A model generated the notes under the pieces. The model made no database searches, was not told the DNA's origin, and saw only the letters and a list, made by a program, of their open reading frames with translations. Positions 25,157-33,681 of a stretch of DNA of 64,000 nt are shown one piece after another; within the stretch, counting starts at the first letter, position 1, and every line of letters begins with the position of its first letter. Source of the DNA: Marinilabilia salmonicolor JCM 21150 (GTDB lineage Bacteria; Bacteroidota; Bacteroidia; Bacteroidales; Marinilabiliaceae); contig NZ_AJKI01000053.1 of the NCBI RefSeq assembly GCF_000259075.1, positions 26,686 through 90,685 on the forward strand. Reading direction: 5' to 3'. The translations under genes and the position numbers were made by a program.

Positions 25157-27490
25157 ATGAGGAATAAGAAGATATTTTTGACATTGTTGCTGAGCCTGAG
25201 TGTTGGCATAATGTCCGGGCAGTTTTATAAAAATTCTTCCAACGGTGTTGAAGAGAGAACTCAGGATTTACTATCCCGAATGACTTTGGAAGAAAAAGTT
25301 GGACAGCTGCTTTGCCCTCTTGGATGGCCAATGTATGAGAAGAATGGGAAAGGGGTGGAAGTTTCAATGCAATTTAAAGAAAGTCTGAAGCAGAATCATA
25401 CTGGAATGTTGTGGGCTACTTTCCGGGCAGATCCATGGACCAGAAAAACTTTGAGGAATGGTTTAAAACCGGTATTGGCAGCTGAAGCGGCCAATTCTAT
25501 TCAAAAGTATGCCATGGAGGAAACCCGTTTGGGAATCCCTCTTTTTCTGGCAGAAGAAGCTCCTCATGGACATATGGCTATCGGGGCTACTGTTTTTCCA
25601 ACCGGGATAGGCCTTGCGTCCACCTGGGCTCCGGAATTAATTGAAGAAGTTGGTAAGGTTATTGGTCGGGAAGTCCGCCTCCAGGGAGGACACATTGGTT
25701 ATGGACCTGTTTTAGATCTGGTACGTGATGCCCGTTGGTCCAGAGTTGAGGAGACTTATGGGGAGGATCCCGTGCTTGCCGGAATTATGGGGGCAGCTAT
25801 GGTCAGGGGAATGGCCGGTGATGGTCTGCATGATAAACATGGTCTGATTGCTACATTGAAGCATTTTTTGGCTTATGGAACTCCGGAGGCTGGTCAAAAT
25901 GGCGGAATAACAACGATAGGCCCGTTGGATGTTATGCAAAATTACCTGCCACCCTTTAAAGAGGCTATTAATGCCGGGGCCTTGTCGGTAATGACTTCCT
26001 ATAATTCTATTGATGGTATTCCTTCCACATCCAATCATTATCTGTTGACAGATGTTTTAAGAAAAAAATGGAACTTTGACGGATTTGTGGTATCTGATCT
26101 TGCAAGTATTGAAGGTCTTTATGGATCCCATTACGTTGCCCAATCTGTTCAGGAAGCTGCCAATATGGCTTTGTCAGCGGGTGTGGATGTAGATCTTGGA
26201 TCCAATGCCTTCGTTAAACTTGTGAATTCGGTAAATGCCGGAGAGGTTCAGGAGTCCTTGATTGATACAGCAGTCACCCGGGTGTTAAGATTGAAGTTCG
26301 AAATGGGACTTTTTGATAATCCTTATGTTGACCCTACGAAGGCTGAAAAAATGGTTCGTAGTGCCGAACATATTGCTCTGGCCAGAGAGGTAGCACAAAA
26401 TACACTGGTGTTGCTGAAGAATGACCATGAGATTTTGCCTTTAAAGAGGGATCCGGGAAAAATTCTGGTTGTTGGGCCCAATGCGGACAACCAATACAAT
26501 ATGCTGGGTGATTACACAGCCCCTCAGGATTCTGACAATGTGGTTACTATATTGGAAGGAGTATTGAATAAATTATCACCCGAACAGGTTGAGTATGTTA
26601 AAGGTTGCGCAATCCGCGATACCAGCAATGTAAATATTGATAAGGCAGTGGAGGCTGCTGAGCATTCTGATGTTATTCTTGCTGTGGTTGGAGGTTCAAG
26701 TGCCAGGGACTTTAAAACTGAGTATTTGGAGACTGGTGCTGCCGTTGCCAACAACCAATCGGTTAGTGACATGGATGCAGGTGAGGGTTTTGACAGGGCA
26801 ACACTGGATTTGCTCGGCAAACAGACGGACTTGTTGAAAGCGTTAAAGAAAACCGGTAAGCCATTGGTGGTGGTTTACATTCAGGGACGTCCTATGAAGA
26901 TGAATTGGGCCGCTGAAAATGCCGATGCCCTGATCTGCGCCTGGTATCCGGGACAGGAAGGTGGTAATGCGATCGCTGATGTACTATTTGGAGATTACAA
27001 TCCTGCTGGCCGATTGCCCATGTCGGTTCCAAGAGATGTGGGACAATTGCCCATTTATTATAATAAAAAGAACCCCAGGCCGCATGACTATGTGGAGTTA
27101 TCTGCAACACCACTTTATAGTTTTGGTTATGGGTTAAGTTATTCTTCTTTTACGTATTCTGATCTTGAAGTTGCTCCTGTGGGGCAAGAGGAATTTGTTG
27201 TGAATTTTAAAGTGAAAAACACCGGAAACTTTGATGGAGATGAGGTGGTTCAGTTATACCTGAGAGATGAGTATGCATCAGTTGTTCAACCCGTTCAGCA
27301 GCTTAAACACTTCAAGAGATTGTTCTTGAAGAAGGGCGAAGAAAAGCAGGTCTCTTTTCACTTGAATGAAAAAGACCTTGCCATACTCAATCAAAAAAAA
27401 GAATGGGTAGTGGAACCGGGGACCTTTCAACTGATGATTGGTGCAGCATCGGATGATATCAGGTTGTCAGGAACAATTAAAGTTGATTAG
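25157..27490 (+). CDS. GH3 beta-glycosidase, exported
   Basis: The protein has 777 residues and a signal peptide (about 1-21, ending IMSGQF). The GH3 N-terminal barrel starts at VEERTQDLLSRMTLEEKVGQL and contains KHFLAYG and the nucleophile Asp314 in DGFVVSDLAS. The C-terminal alpha/beta sandwich follows, then a fibronectin type III-like domain (about 665-777, with YSFGYGLSYSSF). This three-domain layout is typical of periplasmic beta-glucosidases and beta-xylosidases (BglX type). The linkage it cuts within an N-glycan locus is not obvious; plant or insect glycans carrying xylose, or glucosylated glycans, are possible. It opens the rightward arm and is followed 27 bases later by the symporter. 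Confidence 0.9.
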   Translation: MRNKKIFLTLLLSLSVGIMSGQFYKNSSNGVEERTQDLLSRMTLEEKVGQLLCPLGWPMYEKNGKGVEVSMQFKESLKQNHTGMLWATFRADPWTRKTLRNGLKPVLAAEAANSIQKYAMEETRLGIPLFLAEEAPHGHMAIGATVFPTGIGLASTWAPELIEEVGKVIGREVRLQGGHIGYGPVLDLVRDARWSRVEETYGEDPVLAGIMGAAMVRGMAGDGLHDKHGLIATLKHFLAYGTPEAGQNGGITTIGPLDVMQNYLPPFKEAINAGALSVMTSYNSIDGIPSTSNHYLLTDVLRKKWNFDGFVVSDLASIEGLYGSHYVAQSVQEAANMALSAGVDVDLGSNAFVKLVNSVNAGEVQESLIDTAVTRVLRLKFEMGLFDNPYVDPTKAEKMVRSAEHIALAREVAQNTLVLLKNDHEILPLKRDPGKILVVGPNADNQYNMLGDYTAPQDSDNVVTILEGVLNKLSPEQVEYVKGCAIRDTSNVNIDKAVEAAEHSDVILAVVGGSSARDFKTEYLETGAAVANNQSVSDMDAGEGFDRATLDLLGKQTDLLKALKKTGKPLVVVYIQGRPMKMNWAAENADALICAWYPGQEGGNAIADVLFGDYNPAGRLPMSVPRDVGQLPIYYNKKNPRPHDYVELSATPLYSFGYGLSYSSFTYSDLEVAPVGQEEFVVNFKVKNTGNFDGDEVVQLYLRDEYASVVQPVQQLKHFKRLFLKKGEEKQVSFHLNEKDLAILNQKKEWVVEPGTFQLMIGAASDDIRLSGTIKVD

Positions 27491-27517
27491 TTATCAGTTT
27501 AACCTTTAAAGGATCTC

Positions 27518-29356
27518 ATGAATCTCTCACTAATAGATATAAGCATTCTTCTTGGTTATTTAGTCCTCACCTTATTTATCGGTTTCTGGCTGTCAAAGCG
27601 GGCATCCAAGGATCTGGAAGCTTATTTTCTTGGAGGAAACAGGATTAAATGGTACTACCTGGGGTTATCAAACGCCTCGGGAATGTTTGATATCTCCGGC
27701 ACAATGTGGACTGTGGCCATTGTTTTTGTTTATGGTCTTAAGAGCGCCTGGATTCCCTGGCTGTGGCCTGTCTGGAATCAGATATTTGTGATGGTTTTTC
27801 TGGCCGTCTGGATGAGACGCTCCAATGCCATGACAGGGGCGCAGTGGATCACTTTCCGTTTTGGAGATGGACGGGGCGGACGTTTGTCTCATATTATCGT
27901 GGTGCTTTTTGCGGTGGTGAGTGTAATTGGATTTATTGCCTATTTTGTAGAAGGCATTGGGAAGTTTGCCACCACCTTTTTCACTTGGGATCTGTCGGCT
28001 TCAATTCTGGGTTTCCAGCTTACATCTCAGCAGGTTTATGCACTGATAATAATTGCCATCACTACCGTATATACCATGAAAGGCGGTATGTATAGTGTGG
28101 TAAGTACCGAAGTGCTTCAGTTTCTGATTATGACAGTTGCCTGTGTTTCCATCGGGGTAATCGCTTTTAATGAAGTGACACCTGATCAAATTGCAGCTGC
28201 CACACCTGAGGGGTGGGCCAATCTGTGGCCCGAGTGGAACCTGAGCCTTGACTGGTCGGGAATATTTCCTGAACTTAACGATAAAATAGATCAGGACGGA
28301 TATGAGATGTTTGGTATGTTGTTGTTGTTGATGATTCTCAAAGGAGTCTTTGCCAGTCTTGCAGGGCCGGTTCCAAGTTATGATATGCAGCGTATCTTAT
28401 CCACCCGGACTCCGGCTGAAGCCGCTAAAATGAGCGGACTGACCTCGTTGGTTCTTTTTATCCCACGTTACCTTATGATTGGGGGACTTGCAGTTCTGGG
28501 TTTGGTTTATCTGAAACCTGAGTTGATGAAGATGGGGGCTGATCTGGATTTTGAAATGGTGCTGCCCATGGCTATTCAGGAGTTTATTCCGGTAGGTATT
28601 AAAGGATTGTTGCTTGCCGGTTTACTTGCCGCTTTCATGGGGACTTTTGCTGCATTTATTAATGCTGCACCTGCCTACCTGATCAATGATTTGTATAAGA
28701 AATACCTGAATCCCGGCGCCTCCGATAAAAAACTGGTTCGTTACAGTTATATGTCCAGTTTGTTGCTGGTAGTGATCGGTCTGATTTTTGGTCTTTTTGC
28801 CCAATCGCTGAACAGTCTTACTTTGTGGATCACTTCTTCTCTATATGGGGGCTATGCTGCTGCAAACGTCTTGAAGTGGATCTGGTGGCGATTCAACGGA
28901 ATGGGCTATTTCTACGGGATGCTGGGAGGTTTGGTCGCATCGGTTGTGGTGCCGCCGATTTACAGAATTATAGTGCCCGGTGCCATCGATATTTATATGT
29001 TTCCTGTTACCCTGCTGATTTCCATGTCCGCTTCTGTTATTGGAACCTTAATGACCAAACCCGATAAAATGGATGTCCTGAAAAAGTTCTATAAACAAAC
29101 ACGTCCCTGGGGATTTTGGGAACCTGTAAAAAGGGAGGTTATTAAAGATGATCCGTCTTTCATCCCCAATAAAGATTTTAAACGTGACAGTTTTAATGTA
29201 CTAATTGGTATCACCTGGCAAATGTCTATGGTGGTGTTGCCGCTCTATTTTCTTTCTGGAGAATATACGGCTGCCTGGATTTCACTGGCAGTGCTGGTTG
29301 GAACGTCTGCAATATTAAAATTTACCTGGTACGATCATATAAAAAACATTGATTGA
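27518..29356 (+). CDS. Sodium/solute symporter family transporter
   Basis: The protein has 612 residues and is highly hydrophobic, with about 13-15 membrane segments, and begins with [36 protein letters not shown], a typical SSS start. An AGGATC ribosome site precedes the ATG. SSS proteins carry sugars, sialic acid, nucleosides or vitamins with sodium across the inner membrane. The GH130 gene starts five bases after its stop codon, and GH130 is cytosolic, so the symporter most likely brings in the disaccharide (Man-beta-1,4-GlcNAc) or monosaccharides for it. Substrate assignment is from context only. Confidence 0.9.
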   Translation: MNLSLIDISILLGYLVLTLFIGFWLSKRASKDLEAYFLGGNRIKWYYLGLSNASGMFDISGTMWTVAIVFVYGLKSAWIPWLWPVWNQIFVMVFLAVWMRRSNAMTGAQWITFRFGDGRGGRLSHIIVVLFAVVSVIGFIAYFVEGIGKFATTFFTWDLSASILGFQLTSQQVYALIIIAITTVYTMKGGMYSVVSTEVLQFLIMTVACVSIGVIAFNEVTPDQIAAATPEGWANLWPEWNLSLDWSGIFPELNDKIDQDGYEMFGMLLLLMILKGVFASLAGPVPSYDMQRILSTRTPAEAAKMSGLTSLVLFIPRYLMIGGLAVLGLVYLKPELMKMGADLDFEMVLPMAIQEFIPVGIKGLLLAGLLAAFMGTFAAFINAAPAYLINDLYKKYLNPGASDKKLVRYSYMSSLLLVVIGLIFGLFAQSLNSLTLWITSSLYGGYAAANVLKWIWWRFNGMGYFYGMLGGLVASVVVPPIYRIIVPGAIDIYMFPVTLLISMSASVIGTLMTKPDKMDVLKKFYKQTRPWGFWEPVKREVIKDDPSFIPNKDFKRDSFNVLIGITWQMSMVVLPLYFLSGEYTAAWISLAVLVGTSAILKFTWYDHIKNID

Positions 29357-29361
29357 TATTT

Positions 29362-30333
29362 ATGAGTGCAAAAGATATTTCAATTCCCTGGGAAGAACGT
29401 CCTGCAGAATGCAAGGATGTTATGTGGCGGTATTCCAACAATCCGATAGTTGGTCGGTATGACATTCCCTCTTCCAACAGCATTTTTAATAGTGCAGTGG
29501 TCCCTTTTGGAGACGGGTATGCCGGAGTGTTTCGATCCGATAACAAGGCCGTTCAGATGAATATCTATGCCGGATTCAGCAAAGACGGGATAAAGTGGGA
29601 TATCAATCACACGCCCATTGAGATGAAACCCGGGAATACAGATATGATCGACTCGGACTATAAGTACGATCCGCGGGTGGTCTTTATCGAAGATCGTTAC
29701 TGGGTGACCTGGTGTAACGGATATCACGGACCGACCATTGGTATTGCTTACACTTTCGATTTTGTGGATTTTTATCAGTGCGAAAATGCATTTCTCCCTT
29801 TCAATCGCAACGGGGTTCTTTTTCCTGAAAAAATTGACGGCCGTTATGCCATGCTTAGTCGTCCAAGTGATAACGGGCACACGCCTTTTGGAGATATTTA
29901 TATCAGTTACAGTCCCGATATGAAATACTGGGGAGAGCACCGATGTGTCATGAAAGTGGCGGATTTTGAAGATAGTGCCTGGCAATGTACAAAGATTGGT
30001 GCTGGTTCGGCCCCCATCAGAATTAATGAGGGGTGGCTGATTTTTTATCACGGAGTCATCAATACCTGCCGTGGTTTCCGTTATTCTATGGGGGCTGCCA
30101 TTCTTGATTCGGAGGATCCGTCAAAGGTGCTTTACCGGACACAGCCATATTTGCTGGCTCCCAACGAGACTTATGAACTGACGGGGGATGTGCCTAATGT
30201 AATTTTTCCTTGTGCGGCGCTTTGTGACGGAGAGAAAGTAGCTGTTTATTATGGTGCAGCCGATACGGTGATAGGACTGGCTTTTGGTTACCTTGATGAG
30301 ATTGTTGCCTTTATTAAGAATAACAGCTTGTAA
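29362..30333 (+). CDS. GH130 glycoside phosphorylase (mannosyl-GlcNAc phosphorylase-like)
   Basis: The protein has 323 residues from the ATG that follows the symporter stop by five bases; an in-frame TTG upstream would overlap that stop and is not preferred. There is no signal peptide, so the enzyme is cytosolic. The five-bladed propeller family is shown by [60 protein letters not shown] and [10 protein letters not shown]. The Asp in the DPR motif corresponds to the family's catalytic acid. GH130 enzymes split beta-1,4- or beta-1,2-mannosides with phosphate, giving mannose 1-phosphate. Next to a symporter and among N-glycan hydrolases, Man-beta-1,4-GlcNAc, the N-glycan core, is the best substrate guess. 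Confidence 0.9.
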   Translation: MSAKDISIPWEERPAECKDVMWRYSNNPIVGRYDIPSSNSIFNSAVVPFGDGYAGVFRSDNKAVQMNIYAGFSKDGIKWDINHTPIEMKPGNTDMIDSDYKYDPRVVFIEDRYWVTWCNGYHGPTIGIAYTFDFVDFYQCENAFLPFNRNGVLFPEKIDGRYAMLSRPSDNGHTPFGDIYISYSPDMKYWGEHRCVMKVADFEDSAWQCTKIGAGSAPIRINEGWLIFYHGVINTCRGFRYSMGAAILDSEDPSKVLYRTQPYLLAPNETYELTGDVPNVIFPCAALCDGEKVAVYYGAADTVIGLAFGYLDEIVAFIKNNSL

Positions 30334-30444
30334 TGCAGGTTGAATTAATTTATCATATACATATAACGGCTATTGCTCAAAGACCTTCGGCCTTAAAAAA
30401 AACGCTGTTCGACGGAGTCAATAAAGTAGGCTAAATTTATAAGA

Positions 30445-31176
30445 ATGAGAAAAAGAAATCTTGAGATTTGTGTCTTTTCCCTGGATGCGGCAATGAAAGC
30501 TGAAAATAGTGGCGCAGACCGGCTGGAACTTTGCAGCAACCCGATGGAAGGGGGAACAACACCTCACCCTGCCTTGGTAACAGCAGCCTGCCGGAAATGC
30601 AACATCCCGGTATATCCCATTATTCGTCCACGGGGAGGTGGTTTTTGCTATTCAGAGGATGAGTTTGAAATGATGAAGGAAGATATCCTCTTTTGCAAAG
30701 ATGCAGGTTGTAAAGGTATTGCTACAGGAGTTTTATTACCCGACAATCGGTTGGATGTCATCCGAATGAAGCAACTGGTAGAACTTGCCCATCCTATGGG
30801 GGTGACTTTTATCCGTGCTTTTGATCTGACTCCCGACCCGTTCGAAGCACTGGAAGATGTTATTGAAACAGGATGCGAAAGGATTCTGACTTCAGGACAA
30901 AAAGGCAAGGCCACGGATGCTCCGGAGTTGATAGAACAACTTGTGAGAAAAGCCGCCAACCGAATTTCAATAATGCCGGGGTCCGGGGTTCGGGCAGACA
31001 ATATCAGGCAAATTATGGATGCAACCAACGCCATTGAGATCCACTCTTCGGCGAGAGTGTTTTTACCCAATGACTCTGAAAGGGCAGATAAGTTGGGGTT
31101 CGGACAAGCTGTGAGTTGCGATGAGAATCAGATTTTGGAAATGCGGAAAGTGTTGGATTCAATTAAAGTGAAATAA
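30445..31176 (+). CDS. cutC: CutC-family TIM-barrel protein
   Basis: The protein has 243 residues and no signal peptide. The start LEICVFSLDAAMKAENSGADRLELC, followed by GGTTPHPALV, IIRPRGGGFCYS and IMPGSGVRADN, is the CutC family barrel. The family was named for copper tolerance in E. coli, but its biochemical role remains uncertain. It is found in many Bacteroidota glycan loci next to GH92 or GH20 genes. That pattern, and its position between GH130 and GH92 here, hints at a part in sugar metabolism such as handling a released sugar. Fold and family are clear; function is not. Confidence 0.88.
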   Translation: MRKRNLEICVFSLDAAMKAENSGADRLELCSNPMEGGTTPHPALVTAACRKCNIPVYPIIRPRGGGFCYSEDEFEMMKEDILFCKDAGCKGIATGVLLPDNRLDVIRMKQLVELAHPMGVTFIRAFDLTPDPFEALEDVIETGCERILTSGQKGKATDAPELIEQLVRKAANRISIMPGSGVRADNIRQIMDATNAIEIHSSARVFLPNDSERADKLGFGQAVSCDENQILEMRKVLDSIKVK

Positions 31177-31201
31177 ATATTTAAATTATAACTGTTTAGC
31201 C

Positions 31202-33499
31202 ATGTTTCAAGTTTTTCTTTTTAAAAAAATACGAAAGCCGGGAGTATTGCTGTTGGCAATTCTCGGACTTTCTGTAATTCAGGGGTGTTCTTCTCCGCAG
31301 GAAGCTGCTGTGGAGGATGATTTTGCACAATATGTGGATCCCTACATTGGATCTGATTATCACGGGCATGTTTTCGTGGGAGCAAATGTCCCGTTTGGGG
31401 CAGTTCAGCCGGGACCTACCAATTACATCAAAGGGTGGGACTGGTGTTCGGGGTATCATTACTCCGACAGCATAATGACCGGTTTTTCTCAACTCCACCT
31501 CAGCGGAACGGGAATCGGGGACCTGGGGGATGTGCTGATTTCTCCATATACCGGAGAGTTACTCTTTTCTCCCGGAACGATCAAAGAGCCTTTGGCAGGA
31601 TATGCCTCCATGTATTCTCATGAGCGCGAAAAGGTAGAGCCCGGATACTATGAGGTGGATCTTCTGGACTATGATATCAATGTGAAACTCACAGCTTCGG
31701 AGCGGGTTAGTTTTCATGAATATACTTTCCCCGAAAACAATGCTTCACGCATTGCCATTAATCTGGAGTTGGGGATTGGCTGGGATGCTCCTGTGGATAC
31801 TCGTCTTGAACAAATAAACGACACAACTCTTGCAGGCTTCCGGCACTCAAAAGGATGGGCCGAGGATCAGGAGCTTTATTATGCCATCATTCTTTCCAGG
31901 CCAATAGAGCATTTGGATTTACATACTGATCAGGGCCGGATAGAGGGTAACCTGGCACAGGGCCGTGATGTAGCAGGGGTGATTACTTATGCAACTGCTG
32001 GAGAAGAGGCGATTCAGCTTAAAGTGGGAATTTCTCCTGTCAGTCACGAAGCAGCACTTAAGAATATTGAAAGCGAAATCCCTCACTGGGATTTTTCTCA
32101 GGTGAAAGCCGAAGCCCGTGAGAAATGGAATAATGAACTGGGAAAAATAAAGATCGATGTTCCGGATGTTGAAACCAAACGGAAATTTTACACAGCGATG
32201 TACCATTCATTCATTGCTCCGGTTTTATTTAATGATCATGACGGATCTTACCGCGGAACGGACAAGAAGATCTATCAAAATCCCGGATTTGACAATTATT
32301 CTGTTTTCTCTCTTTGGGATACTTACCGGGCAAACCACCCTCTTTTTACCATTGTTCAGCCCGAAAAGGTGAATGATATGATCAATTCCATGCTGGCTAT
32401 TTACGAGCAGCAGGGCAAATTGCCGGTTTGGCACCTCATGGGTAATGAAACTAATTGTATGGTAGGCTACAGCGCGGTTCCCGTGGTTTCGGATGCATTT
32501 TTCAAAGGATTTGATGGTTTTGATGAGCAGCTTGCCTTCGAATCTGTATTGGCAACTTCTACCAATGATGAGTTTGGGCTGGATGAACTAAAAGAGAAGG
32601 GGTACATTCCTGCCGATAAAGAGAAGGAATCGGTTTCCAAGGCACTGGAATATGCCATCTCCGATTGGGCCATTGCACGTTTCGCTGAGAAGATGGGAGA
32701 TTCAGAAAATGCAGCCTATTATCATGATCGCTCCAGGGCTTACGAAAAGTATTTCGATCCGGAAACCCGGTTTATGCGTCCCATAATGAGTAATGGGGAG
32801 TTTAAATCTCCCTTTAACCCCTTCCAGTCAGTTCATGAAGTGGGCGACTATACCGAAGGAAATGCATGGCAATATACATGGATGGTTCCCCACGATGTTC
32901 AGGGGCTGATAGATCTGTTGGGAGGAGACGATGCGTTTGAGGCCAAGTTTGACAGTTTTTTTGTGGTGTCGGGAGATATGGGAGCTGAAGCATCTCCGGA
33001 CATTTCCGGGCTTATTGGTCAGTATGCCCAGGGCAACGAGCCCAGTCATCATGCTGCTTATATGTATGCATTTGCCGGTCGGCAATGGAAAACAGCCGAG
33101 AAAGTCCGTTACATAATGGATGAGTTCTACACCGATCAACCCGATGGTATTATAGGAAATGAGGATTGTGGTCAGATGTCTGCCTGGTATATCTTTTCTT
33201 CCATGGGATTTTATCCTGTGAATCCTTCCTGTTCGGTGATGGTATTGGGTTCACCCGATCTCGACAGAGCGGAGGTGAAACTTCCGGGTGATAAAACTTT
33301 TACCATGATTGCACACAATAACAGCAAAGAGAATATTTACATTCAATCGGCAACTCTCAATGGTGCTGATCTTGAGAGAAGTTATATCACTTACAAGGAA
33401 ATTATGAATGGAGGTGTTCTGGAGTTTACCATGGGAGATACTCCCAATAAACAGTTTGGTACGGCTCCGGAAAACCGCCCCATTGAAGAGCTACCCTGA
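31202..33499 (+). CDS. GH92 alpha-mannosidase, lipoprotein
   Basis: The protein has 765 residues and a lipoprotein signal ending at Cys29 (VIQGCSSPQ). The N-terminal beta-sandwich (YVDPYIGSDYHGHVFVGANVPFGAVQPGP) and the alpha/alpha barrel are typical of GH92. Family residues are visible: a probable acid Glu in EGNAWQYTW, the calcium-site Asn and Glu in GNEPSHH, and the basic region in GNEDCGQMSAWY. GH92 enzymes are calcium-dependent inverting exo-alpha-mannosidases that act on high-mannose N-glycans or yeast mannan. It is the first of three family members in this arm. The linkage, 1,2 or 1,3 or 1,6, cannot be told from motifs alone. It starts 25 bases after cutC. Confidence 0.95.
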   Translation: MFQVFLFKKIRKPGVLLLAILGLSVIQGCSSPQEAAVEDDFAQYVDPYIGSDYHGHVFVGANVPFGAVQPGPTNYIKGWDWCSGYHYSDSIMTGFSQLHLSGTGIGDLGDVLISPYTGELLFSPGTIKEPLAGYASMYSHEREKVEPGYYEVDLLDYDINVKLTASERVSFHEYTFPENNASRIAINLELGIGWDAPVDTRLEQINDTTLAGFRHSKGWAEDQELYYAIILSRPIEHLDLHTDQGRIEGNLAQGRDVAGVITYATAGEEAIQLKVGISPVSHEAALKNIESEIPHWDFSQVKAEAREKWNNELGKIKIDVPDVETKRKFYTAMYHSFIAPVLFNDHDGSYRGTDKKIYQNPGFDNYSVFSLWDTYRANHPLFTIVQPEKVNDMINSMLAIYEQQGKLPVWHLMGNETNCMVGYSAVPVVSDAFFKGFDGFDEQLAFESVLATSTNDEFGLDELKEKGYIPADKEKESVSKALEYAISDWAIARFAEKMGDSENAAYYHDRSRAYEKYFDPETRFMRPIMSNGEFKSPFNPFQSVHEVGDYTEGNAWQYTWMVPHDVQGLIDLLGGDDAFEAKFDSFFVVSGDMGAEASPDISGLIGQYAQGNEPSHHAAYMYAFAGRQWKTAEKVRYIMDEFYTDQPDGIIGNEDCGQMSAWYIFSSMGFYPVNPSCSVMVLGSPDLDRAEVKLPGDKTFTMIAHNNSKENIYIQSATLNGADLERSYITYKEIMNGGVLEFTMGDTPNKQFGTAPENRPIEELP

Positions 33500-33561
33500 C
33501 AGCGTTTCTGTGAGGTGTGGAGTTAATCAGTAGAACAATAACACAGAGATTTGGAGATGCC

Positions 33562-33598
33562 CCCGGAGTCTGTCTGATGTAAATCAGCCTGCTCCGGG
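33562..33598. terminator. GC-rich hairpin between two GH92 genes
   Basis: CCCGGAG...CTGAT pairs with ATCAG...CTCCGGG through about 15 pairs with one bulge and a four-base GTAA loop. A T-rich stretch (ATTTCTTTGTTTC) begins a few bases later. It may end or attenuate transcription so that the downstream GH92 is expressed at a different level. Confidence 0.5.
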
Positions 33599-33681
33599 TC
33601 ATTTCTTTGTTTCACTGTTGGTCTTTCAATTCCTCCCGGGTTAGCTTTATTTACTTTTCCGGTCATTAATCAAATGTAAGT

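Noticed and set aside
29380..30051. 223-codon minus-strand frame opposite GH130
   Set aside because: Shadow of the GH130 coding sequence, which shows all family motifs.
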